A stretch of 64,000 nt of DNA, from positions 8,371,539 to 8,435,538 of the forward strand of contig NC_063050.1 in the NCBI RefSeq assembly GCF_018812025.1. The letters are read 5' to 3'. Position 1 is the first letter of the stretch, and the number at the start of each line of letters is the position of its first letter. The stretch is from Megalobrama amblycephala. Taxonomy: Eukaryota > Chordata > Actinopteri > Cypriniformes > Xenocyprididae. The translations under genes and the position numbers were made by a program. Below the pieces are notes generated by a model. That model did not search any database and was not told where the DNA came from. It saw nothing but the letters and a program-made list of their open reading frames with translations. Shown here one piece after another: positions 55,657 through 64,000 of this stretch.

Positions 55657-55706
55657 CAATACGTTCGCATTACCCCTCTTGTGCGGCCATCACTCAGGCC
55701 GTCACA
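54761..55706 (-). repeat. Gmr1-like element, 5' LTR
   Basis: 946 bp, TGTGAGGG to CCGTCACA, with GTTGA at 55707-55711. (TG)n tract at about 55588-55657 with a CGTG interruption. Confidence 0.93.
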
Positions 55707-55763
55707 GTTGAGTATTGTGATGTTGTGGAGATCATCATGGGTTTGAGGCTCTCAGTTACTCAC

Positions 55764-56084
55764 CTCTTATTACCTTCAGATTCACTTCAGTGTATAAATC
55801 CATAATAATAAGTCTATCAACTCCACAGTGGTACGTCCCAGAATCCCATTGATTCAGATTTCTGATGGTCACAGTGAAGACTGCTGATCTTGTGTCGTCA
55901 TACAGAGAGAATCTTCCAGAACGAAGCCATTTATTTTTCTCATCAATCCAGATTTGGTTTATGCAGTCTGTCCACTGTCCTTTACAAAAAATCTTTTCAT
56001 TTGCAGTATATTCTTCATCATATTTGCATTTGATCGTGACTCCTCCTCCTGAATATCCCGTCACACTGATGGAGCTCACGACTC
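55764..56084 (-). CDS. IgR-5 exon D1
   Basis: 321 nt; IKCKYDEEY, KIFCKGQWTDC, GRFSLYDDTRSAVF and SGTYHCGVDRLII, ending LYTEVNLKVIR. Intact, phase 1. Confidence 0.83.
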
Positions 56085-56244
56085 CTACAACAAACCAGCA
56101 TCAAACACACTTTAATATATTTATGAGACTACACAGAAATGAACTTTCTTCAGCAGTCACTAGAACATCATGAAGTGAAGTGAAAGACTCTCCTCATCAA
56201 ATCTGTGCTGTTTTTATTGATTTACTCTGAGTTCAGATTCTTAC

Positions 56245-56284
56245 CAAGAATCATCAGCAGAGTGAAAGTCAAGATGATCTTCAT
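56245..56284 (-). CDS. IgR-5 signal-peptide exon
   Basis: MKIILTFTLLMIL with donor TTG/gtaag; one residue differs from IgR-2 (P to L). Confidence 0.78.
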
Positions 56285-56434
56285 TCTTCTCTCTTATTAA
56301 ATGATCTTCTCTGTTGTCAGTAGATTCAGTTCTTCTGAAGCTCTCGATGTGTGTTCAGATGAGTTTTGAGTGTTTCTTTCCTGGTTACATGTTTAACATG
56401 AAGTGCTGAATGTGACGGAGACGCCCACTTCCTT

Positions 56435-56440
<6 letters not shown>

Positions 56441-56482
<42 letters not shown>
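56441..56482. repeat. (GA)n at IgR-5 promoter, LINE-C target
   Basis: GA tract (one early GACA) beside the AAAGGAAGTG motif; the LINE-C 3' end starts at 56483. Confidence 0.95.
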
Positions 56483-56485
<3 letters not shown>

Positions 56486-56738
56486 CTTTTTATTCTTAGA
56501 AAAACTTTATTTACATTAATTATATATTTCACATATCCAAAATCACATTCTATTTCATCTTAAACTATCACCAAATATTAAAGAACTGTTTTCAATTTTA
56601 CAGAGTACTTCTCCACAAGTCCAAATCACTTCAAAATCCAATAGATTTTTCATACATAAATAAAAAGCAAAATCACGTCTAATTCTTGTTTTTACAAGTC
56701 CTTTAAAAGCATTCACTACATTACATTCAGTTCCACGC

Positions 56739-58165
56739 TCAACTTAAATAAATAGACATTTTTGCTTTTTCTATAATAAAATTCAACAAATGACCCTTTT
56801 TTTTATTTGCTTTAAAAACCTTGAGACCGTAAATAAATACAGGTATACTGAACATTTCATTAAAATCATCAAAAATCACTTTCAACACTTCAAATAGAGA
56901 TTGCAACCTTTCACAGTATATATAACAATGAAAAATAGTTTCTCTCTGCCCACAAAAAACACAACTATCTTTTACTTGTGGATTCAAGATAGAAATGAAG
57001 GCATTCACTGCAACAATGCCATGAAAGATCTTCCATTGTAAATCTCCAATAAATTTCGTCAATGGTGGCTTGTATAACATACCCCACATTGGTTTAAAAT
57101 TGGAATCAATATTTAATTGACTACGCCATGGATTATCAGAACGATGTACCAACTTGTCTTTGTTCATCACCTTTACACACATTTTATATAAACATTTTCC
57201 TCCAATAAATTTAAAATTTCTGTCCCTCAAATTTTTTAACACTATTAAAGGACAGTTAATATCCACATCTGGCAAATCCAGAGAAATAATCATGTCAGGA
57301 AAATTGTCCTCAGCATTTGATCTTTTCCGTGATGTTGAATAATCATATAAAAGCATCCACTCTTCTTCACATAAAGAGCTTCGACATCTGTCCAACTATT
57401 CGTTCAGAGTGAAAAGTCTTTGAGTCAGTGCAACAATATTACTTAGATTCCACCCAGCCACTTCAATTAGATCCTTCAATGTTATAATCTGTGCATTCTT
57501 CAATTTTTGTTCAATCCATGGTGGTATTTCGCCAGATACATTCAGACGAGATCCATTAATCAATGGTTCTAACAACAACCAATATAGGGATTTTACATCA
57601 GTAGACCTTGTTATTTTCATCAAACACCATGATTTTCGAACACCTTCATAAAAAAAGGCATTTCTTTCCAATCTATTTTCTTACAATTTATCCAAAATAA
57701 TTCTTTACTTAATCCAAGCTTCCCAACACCACTTAACAGTTTAAATGCTACATTTGTCCAAGGCAGCTTTTGATACAATAATATTTTTACAAACTGCAAT
57801 CTAAAAGCTGCTTTCCTACTTTCAAGATGTATTAAACCTTGTCCTCCCTCCTCTAAGGGTAGATACAACACACTTTTAGGAAGCCAGTGTAATTTATTCA
57901 AAAAAAAAATAACAAGGGAAGTTTGAATCTTTTCTAACAGGCCCACTGGAGGTTCTAATACTGCTAAACGGTGCCATAACATGGATGCTACTAAATTATT
58001 AATTACAAGGACTTTCCCCCTAAATGACATTTTGGTTAACAGCCAATTCCACCTTGCCAATCTTCCTTGTACTTTTTCTAAAACATTTTCCCAATTCTTT
58101 TCCATTGTTATAACATCACCTAAAAACACCCCTAAATATTTAAAACCTCCTTTTGTCCAGAACAT
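56739..58165 (-). pseudogene. LINE-C ORF2 C-terminal region
   Basis: Three frames: 57620-58165 (KYLGVFLGD, RLARWNWLLTKMSFRGKVLV), 57396-57671 and 56739-57395. The last has a cysteine-histidine cluster CVFCGQRETIFHCYIYC, matching that of LINE-A. Frameshifts and a TAG near 57395 break it. Confidence 0.75.
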
Positions 58166-58192
58166 TCCACAAGGTAAAGTTGTTTTTTCAGC

Positions 58193-59450
58193 TTACCAAT
58201 TACCCACTAACAGGGCTGAACTTTTTGACCAATTAACCTTCGAAGACGAAATTCTACCAAAGTCTTCAACGATTTTTGTTAGTCTATTGACATCTTCTTG
58301 GTCATTAATTAATACTATTACATCATCAACGTATGCTGACAACTTTACAGATGTATATACACTATCATATTTGAAACCACACATATTCTCCCTTATTTGA
58401 TTTAAAAGAGGTTCCAAAGCAATAGAATATAACATTCCAGACATTGAACATCCCTGTCTTATTCCTCTTCCAACTTTAAACGGAGCACTCAAGCCACCAT
58501 TGATCTTCAATATGCTTTCAATGTTTTCATAAAGGACTTTCATCATATTTATAAAACCAGGAGGAAAACCAAAAGCTTCAAAAGTATCCCATAAATAACA
58601 GTGTTCAAAGGCTTTTTCCTGGTCTAATAAAATAAGACCACATTTAAAGCCAAAAATCCATGAAACCTCTAAAACATCTCTGATTAATGAAATATTGTCA
58701 ACAATTGACCTGTTGGGTATACAGTATGACTGATCCATATGTATTATCAATTCCATCACTTCTTTTAATCGATTGGCCAAGGTTTTAGACAAGATTTTAT
58801 AATCAGCACATGATAATGACAGTGGTCTCCAATTTTTGATTTCCTTTAAATCACCTTTTTTTGGGAGCAGGGTAAAAACTGCCCTTCTACAGCTCTGTGG
58901 CAGCTGTCCTCCATTCAAGCTATTATTCAGAACTTCAAGCAAATCATCTCCCAAAAAATCCCAATAGGCCTTATAAAAATCAACAGGAAGACCATCAATT
59001 CCTGGTGCTTTCCCATTTTTTAAACTTTGCAAAGAAGCATACAACTCCTCCTTTGACAATGGTTTCATTAATTCTTCATAAAATTCTTCAGGCACCTGAG
59101 GAAGATCTTTATAAAAGTGTTTTGCCATTAGATCATTTTTTTTCATGTTCACTTGAATAGAGCTCTTCATAAAAATCAACTGCTCTTCTCCATATGTCAG
59201 ACATTTTAGTGATTTCTTTCCCATCATTGGATTTTAAACAATGAATTAACCGGCTTTGGCCATTTTTCCTTTCCAGGCCAAAAAAAAATCTAGACGGGGC
59301 ATCCATTTCAGATGCATTCTGAAATCTTGATCTCACCAAAGCCCCTTGCGCTCTGACTCCTAATAGATCAGTTAAAACTCTTTTTTTCGTTTTCAAAGAT
59401 ATAAAATAATCTTGATCTCCTGTGGCCCCACATAAATTCTGAAGCTCCAC
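58193..59450 (-). pseudogene. LINE-C ORF2 reverse transcriptase
   Basis: 59450-59133 encodes the linker (ASEMDAPSRFFFGLERKNGQ); 59227-58193 the RT with KNWRPLSLSCADYKILSK, YCIPNRSIVDNISLIRD, LLDQEKAFEHC, GRGIRQGCSMSGMLYSIALE and SAYVDDVIVLI. The catalytic pair is YVDD. A frame change lies at about 59140. Confidence 0.85.
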
Positions 59451-59461
59451 AATATCATCTT

Positions 59462-60475
59462 CTAATTTTTTATATATCCAACAATGTCCTTTGTTACATT
59501 GAAAGCATACTGATTACAAAACTGTTCTATTTGAAGTTTTCCAGTATCCCACCATTGTTGCAATGAAATAAAATTTTCTTTTTGCAATTTCCATTTTTCC
59601 CAAAAAAATCTAAAACAATTTCTAAAATGAAAACCTTCAACAAAAGCACAATTAAAATGCCAATATGCACTTTTATTTCTTATAGAATTAATAAAAACAG
59701 AAGTAATCACCATAGAATGATCTGAAAAACCTACTGGACATATGTGACAACTTTTAAAACATTGAGATTGAAATTTATAACAATAAAATCTATCTAATCT
59801 AGCCAAAGCAATATGATTTTCTCTTACATGTGTCCATGTATACTGTCTTATATTGCTATTCAAATTCCTCCAAATATCACAGAGTTAATTTGATACAATT
59901 AATTGTGACAATCTTCGTCTTGAAGCACAATGAGGCTCGAGATGATTCCTATCAGCATTGACAGTACAATTAAAGTCTCCACCAATTATTAAATAGTGAT
60001 CTTCACATTGCTGAACTGTATTAGCAAGTGTATCTAAAAAAGTCATTCTTTCATATGCCTTAACTGGAGCGTAAACATTAATCAATACTAGTGTTATCTT
60101 CTCATATTTTGCTGTAACTTTTAATAACCTTCCTTCTATTACTTGTTCTATCTTATATGAATCCAGCAAAAGATTCCTTGAAAATAGAATGGCAACTCCT
60201 GCACTAAAAACACTTTTATGACTAAAACAAATCTGACCATCCCATTCTTTTTGCCACTCAACAACGTTATCTGGTGTGCTATGGGTTTCTTGTATAAACG
60301 CTATATCTATACCTTTTATTTTCAAAACATCATATAATTGTGCTCTTTTAGCAGCATCTCTCGCTCCATTCAAATTAATGGATGATAATTTGAAATTATT
60401 CATTATGAGAGAGCTTAACAAAAAGCACAAAACAAGCAAATTTGTATTATTATTCCACCATTTGATCACTTTCAT
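59462..60475 (-). pseudogene. LINE-C ORF2 endonuclease
   Basis: 60475-59885 has LSSINLNGARDAAKR, FIQETHS, AGVAILFSR, VLINVYAP and IIGGDFNCTVN. After a TAA at about 59886, 59863-59462 continues with TWTHVRENHIALARLDRFY and GFSDHSMVI. All endonuclease blocks are present, with one stop. LINE-A has lost this entire domain. Confidence 0.85.
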
Positions 60476-61954
60476 TTTGCCTTAGTTGAGAACTCAATCT
60501 TTGTACTATTTTTTTCAGCCGATACACATCTGGATTAGACAAACAATTGTCCCCTCTTTCTCTCATCAAAACTCTGGCTGACTCAAACAACATCCGATCA
60601 GGAAAATAGTCAGTAACTTCAACATTCCGCTTCCCTTTAGTGGACTGTAAGAAGCTTCTCATTTTCTCTAAACTATAGCCACTAAAGTCTTTCTTCACAT
60701 TATTGAAAGCATCAAAAGATTCTTTCTCACTATCCGAACCTGAAACTTCATCAGCGCTGTAAGACTCTCCACAAGCCTCAACCTCCTTAATAGCGTCACT
60801 ATTCTGCATTTTTTTCTTTGATTTGGGCACAACCTCACATTGATTTGTTTTTCTTTTAATTGTTGGAACTTTAAAATCGTTTCATCATCTCTGAGCTGTT
60901 CTTCTTCTAGCTCATTTAGATCCATTTCTTCACTTTCCTGTGTTTCCTTCGTGTTTTCCTCTATATTTTCACTTACTTCCTCCCTTTCCATCATTGTTTC
61001 TTTCTCACTCTCCTTTCCATTCGTACCACCATCATCTAATTGCTCCGTGTTGTTCTTTTCACTGTTTCCTACCTCTACAACCCTTTCCACAACTTGGGTA
61101 AAGTTGGTTTTATATTCGCACATTCAGACTTCTGATAAATTCAGACTTTTCAATAAATGTGCAATAAATTAATGTTTGCGAATTTTAAGCAGCGACATGA
61201 TATTGACTACCAACCATTTTCAGTTTCAAAAATATATTTCATTGAACTTCACTGTTTGTAACATATATTTACCATATACTTAAAATATATTTTGGCCAGA
61301 TAAAATATATTTTTTTACCGTATGGGTTGTCAACTTACAACATTTTTCACAGTCGATCAAAATAGGCAAGTATTGTTTTAATGGCATATTTACTTGTGAA
61401 TGTCCACTGGATGTCCAATGTAGTGTGATTAACAAGACTATTGAATACGGATGTCCGAATGTGCAAATATAAAACCAACTTTACCCAAGTCTTTCCACAG
61501 TAGGCCTACTATCATTCTGAGTTTCTTTTCCTGGACATGAACGCATCAAATGTCCTTCCTTGCCGCATCCAAAACACTTCAAGCTTTCAGTTGACGCAAA
61601 AATCACATAGTCAAAACTATCGATCTTAAACTTCAGAACAATATTCAAATCCTCTACCTCACTCTTCAGAACCATATATACTTGTCGCCTGAACGAAACG
61701 ACATGCTTCAACAATGGCGATTTGCAACCTAAAGGTATCCTTTTTATTGTTGAAACTATCTGACCATGTCTTGAAAGTTCCCTTTCTATAGTTTCATCCT
61801 TAACGAAAGGAGGCACATTTGACAACAATACTTTCTTCGCTGGGTTAACAAGAGGAAACACTTTCACAAAACTATCATTCAAGGTTATTCCTTTTTCAAC
61901 CACCTCATTCACTTTGTCAATTTTGTCTAAAAATAAGACAACAGCACCGTTCAT
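60450..61954 (-). pseudogene. LINE-C ORF1 with MITE insertion
   Basis: 61954-61481: MNGAVVLFLDK, KVLLSNVPPFVKDETI (RRM-like), VSFRRQVYMVL and the knuckle CFGCGKEGHLMRSCP. After the MITE, 61091-60695 is very acidic (EEMDLNELEEEQLRDDE), and 60830-60450 ends with KGKRNVEVTDYF and FESARVLMRERG in another frame. ORF1 proteins of this clade bind RNA. Confidence 0.8.
61092..61490. mobile_element. MULE-like MITE in LINE-C ORF1
   Basis: 399 bp. The inverted ends begin ACTTGGGTAAAGTTGG and extend over more than 30 bp. A 9-bp duplication CTTTCCACA lies at 61083-61091 and 61491-61499. A 9-bp duplication points to the Mutator group. No ORF. Confidence 0.88.
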
Positions 61955-61964
61955 CCTAGATGCA

Positions 61965-62561
61965 TATGGAGGACCAGGGGTGCCACTTAAAAATAAAAAG
62001 AAGAATCAATTAATTAATTTAATAATTCAAACATAAAAATGTATATAAATGAATCACTTTTTATATGGGCAAATTAATAGACATATTTAAAGTTGTTTAT
62101 TTAATTCCTGTTTTTAAATGTAGTTTAATAAAACAATAAAACATTACATTTTAAAAATCTTTTTTGAATGTATAAATAAATAGACAAATTTGAAATGGGA
62201 TATTTAATTCATTTTTTAAAACGTAGATCAATAAAACAATAAAAAGTTCATTAGTAAATCATTTTAAATGCGCATTTAAATCGCTTTTTTAAAAAGAATT
62301 TGGCAAATGCTTTTCTTTCTCTATTTACCAATTGCTTTTCTTTGTCGGTTTGCCAAATGCTTTTCTTTATCCATTTGTCAATCGAGTGGTAAAATGCCAT
62401 TGGACAGTACACACGTGGGAGCAACCAATCAACTTTCCCCTCAATTTGAAGAGCCAATCCTCTCTCACTTGTAACACTCATTGTCATTGGACAATTAGTA
62501 CGGTGACCTGGAGGGGACATGTTCTGTTCATTTAAAATTTAAAATTATATATCATATATAC
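61965..62561. other. AT-rich region with short internal repeats, no gene recognised
   Basis: Two diverged copies of an approximately 100-bp AT-rich unit (each with aataaaacaataaaa) at 62085-62260, then three copies of a unit containing tttgccaaatgcttttcttt near 62297-62380. It separates LINE-C from the IgR-6 D2 stub. It is probably a non-autonomous element, but the ends are unclear. Confidence 0.5.
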
Positions 62562-62926
62562 TTTCCTCCTGAATATCCTCTCACACTCTTGATTGGTTGA
62601 TCTATTGAACACAAAAGTAAAAACACAAGCTTTAGTCAATGAGATTCGGACATACACTTTTTTTGTTTTGTTTTACAAAATATACTGATTCACGACCTAG
62701 GAAGCTAGAGAGCTGATTGAGACACACCATCAGAGTGAGAAAGGGGCAGAGTCCAGAGTGTGAATGTGACAGATCAAAGGCTAAGTTGAGAAAAAAAAGA
62801 AGAAGAACAAAAAACCTTACCAACCACATTAATCTGCATATCAAGTTTTAACACACTTCTACATTTTTTATAAAACATTGTATGTCATTATACAAATTAG
62901 TGTCCTCATAAATCATAAAAACGCAC

Positions 62927-62956
62927 GCGCACACACTCACACACACACACACACAA
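62927..62956. repeat. (CA)n microsatellite
   Basis: Short CA-rich tract in the first intron of IgR-6. Confidence 0.85.
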
Positions 62957-63033
62957 TGTCAGTAATTACAGTCAGTGTTGAGTATCGTGATGTTGTGGAG
63001 ATCATCATGGGTTTGAGGCTCTCAGTTACTCAC

Positions 63034-63351
63034 CTCTTATAACATTCAGATTCACTTCAGTGTATAAATCTTTTCCAACTCTTTCAGTTCCACACCAGTA
63101 CGTGTCAGAATCCCATTGATTCAGATCTCTGATGGTCACAGTGAAGACTTCTGATCTTGTGTCGTCATACAGAGAGAATCTTCCAGAATGAACCCATTTA
63201 TATTTCTCATCAGTCTTGATTTGGTCTGTGCAGCCTGACCACTGTCCTTTACAAAAATACTTTACATATGCTGCATATCCTTCATCATATTTGCATTTGA
63301 TCGTGACTCCTCCTCCTGAATATCCCGTCACACTGATGGAGCTCACGACTC
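63034..63351 (-). CDS. IgR-6 exon D1
   Basis: 318 nt; IKCKYDEGYAAYVKYFCKGQ, then C, GRFSLYDDTRSEVF and SDTYWCGTERVGK. Closest by eye to IgR-4 D1 (shares TERVGKDLYTEVNL-type end). Confidence 0.84.
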
Positions 63352-63511
63352 CTACAACAAACCAGCATCAAACACACTTTAATATATTTATGAGACTACA
63401 CAGAAATGAACTTTCTTCAGCAGTCACTAGAACATCATGAAGTGAAGTGAAAGACTCTCCTCATCAAATCTGTGCTGTTTTTAGTGATTTACTCTGAGTT
63501 CAGATTCTTAC

Positions 63512-63551
63512 CAGGAATCATCAGCAGAGTGAAAGTCAAGATGATCTTCAT
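63512..63551 (-). CDS. IgR-6 signal-peptide exon
   Basis: MKIILTFTLLMIP with a phase-1 donor, as in IgR-2. Confidence 0.8.
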
Positions 63552-63700
63552 TCTTCTCTCTTATTAAATGATCTTCTCTGTTGTCAGTAGATTCAGTTCT
63601 TCTGAAGCTCTCGATGTGTGTTCAGATGAGTTTTGAGTGTTTCTTTCCTGGTTACATGTTTAACATGAAGTGCTGAATGTGACGGAGACGCCCACTTCCT

Positions 63701-63703
<3 letters not shown>

Positions 63704-63734
<31 letters not shown>
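63704..63734. repeat. (GA)n at IgR-6 promoter, empty site
   Basis: Beside the conserved GAGGAAGTG motif. It is followed by ataaagagggaagtg and not by a LINE 3' end. Confidence 0.9.
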
Positions 63735-63737
<3 letters not shown>

Positions 63738-64000
63738 AGAGGGAAGTGAAAGTAAGACATCTGATGGACACAAACGCAAACAGCAGCGGTTCACACGATC
63801 AATTAAATGCACATTTCTGACAGATTAATATGGTAAATATTTAAATGGTAAACATTTACATTTTGATAATAGTCTAAACATTAAAATGAACACAAATTTA
63901 AGACTAATAAAGATAATTTACACACTTGTTAACTTATTAGCATATTACGTCAGACACATTATCATTAAAAATAAGTGAATTGACTGAATTCACATTTATA
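63735..64000. other. Sequence upstream of IgR-6, nothing recognised
   Basis: AT-rich, without an element end or coding region. Its first bases (aaagagggaagt) resemble the spacer unit near 4700, so it may be a diverged spacer. Confidence 0.4.

Larger units (their letters stand above)
48958..55706 (-). mobile_element. Gmr1-type Ty3/gypsy LTR retrotransposon in IgR-5 intron
   Basis: 6.75 kb, 5-bp duplication GTTGA at 48953-48957 and 55707-55711. The order on the minus strand is: LTR (55706-54761), a purine-rich leader with a possible primer-binding site (tggtggcagcggtgg directly after the LTR), gag with SCAN-like domain, zinc knuckle, protease, integrase, then reverse transcriptase, RNase H, polypurine tract and LTR. 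Integrase before RT is the copia-like order known for the Gmr1 group of gypsy elements. A solo LTR and a few nonsense or frameshift changes break it. Confidence 0.88.
48441..56284 (-). pseudogene. IgR-5: signal exon and D1 intact, D2 broken, D3 lost
   Basis: Pieces: signal exon 56245-56284 (MKIILTFTLLMIL), D1 55764-56084, half of D2 48675-48765, and a short last exon 48441-48508 (GFPET, six serines, VES). A 6.7-kb gypsy element sits in the D1-D2 intron. The D2 break resembles that of IgR-3, plus an extra inverted duplication forming a hairpin. D1 alone has a valid signal and could still be translated into a one-domain protein if the gypsy element provides termination. That is only an inference. 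Confidence 0.75.
56483..61964 (-). mobile_element. LINE-C: nearly full-length Tx1-like LINE
   Basis: 5.5 kb. The 3' end lies directly on (GA)n. Order on the minus strand: ORF1 with RRM-like part, CCHC knuckle and acidic C terminus (61954-60450, with a MITE), ORF2 with endonuclease (60475-59462), RT (59450-58193) and a long C-terminal part (58165-56739). The upstream end stops within the first ORF1 codons at about 61964, where the 5'UTR is missing. It differs from LINE-A and LINE-B, so it is a third family at the same kind of site. Confidence 0.83.
62562..63551 (-). pseudogene. IgR-6: signal exon, D1 and a stub of D2
   Basis: Signal exon 63512-63551, D1 63034-63351, and the first 40 nt of D2 at 62562-62601 (acceptor caatag; DQSRV-type start). 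The rest of D2, D3 and the tail are not found to the left, where other repeats begin. D1 is intact, so a truncated one-domain product is conceivable. Its promoter (GA)n has no LINE. Confidence 0.78.

Overview
The window reads as vertebrate DNA, most likely from a cyprinid or related bony fish. The evidence is a tandem cluster of CD300/pIgR-like V-type immunoglobulin genes built from separate phase-1 exons, CR1/L2, Tx1 and Tc1 families typical of fish, AT-rich introns and very many microsatellites. There are no bacterial-style operons, and no rRNA, tRNA or CRISPR was seen. The species is inferred from family content, not proven.

The host genes form one minus-strand array of six related units, called here IgR-1 to IgR-6. 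The ancestral plan is: 40-nt signal-peptide exon, V domain D1, V domain D2, V domain D3, and a last exon with a poly-serine run encoded by a TCA microsatellite, then an AATAAA site. IgR-2 (18411-20325) and IgR-4 (36824-38731) are complete and in frame, about 365-370 residues, with no transmembrane exon found. IgR-1 (5738-13572) has no signal exon and carries a 5-nt deletion in D1. IgR-3 (about 35281-36062) and IgR-5 (48441-56284) share a truncated D2 and lack D3. IgR-6 (62562-63551) keeps the signal exon, D1 and a stub of D2. Each promoter has a GAGGAAGTG (PU.1/ETS-like) motif beside a (GA)n tract.

The (GA)n tracts have been used repeatedly by Tx1-like LINEs. Their 3' ends abut the tract at about 514, 20498, 24492, 38915 and 56483. 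A short RT-poor derivative (LINE-B), carrying its own MITE, is part of the duplicated gene unit and is found at 514-4578, at 24492-25588 plus 31395-31851, and at 38915-39035 plus 44046-45561. Each LINE-B copy was later split by other insertions: two CR1/L2 LINEs in the first, a 5.8-kb element of unknown type (25589-31394) in the second, and a nearly full-length L2-like LINE in the third.

Other mobile elements are a nearly full-length CR1/L2 LINE in an intron of IgR-1 (6501-12091), a Gmr1-type Ty3/gypsy element in an intron of IgR-5 (48958-55706) with integrase before reverse transcriptase and a SCAN-like capsid, three solo or candidate solo LTRs, a deleted Tc1 element, piggyBac-, MULE- and hAT-type non-autonomous elements, and a three-level nest of DNA transposons at 13631-15935.

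The least explained segment is the 5.8-kb insertion at 25589-31394. It has TG...CA ends, a 4-bp ATGT duplication, two pairs of direct repeats, a promoter-like junction, two GC-rich tandem arrays with hairpin-forming units, and no recognisable transposase, polymerase or integrase.
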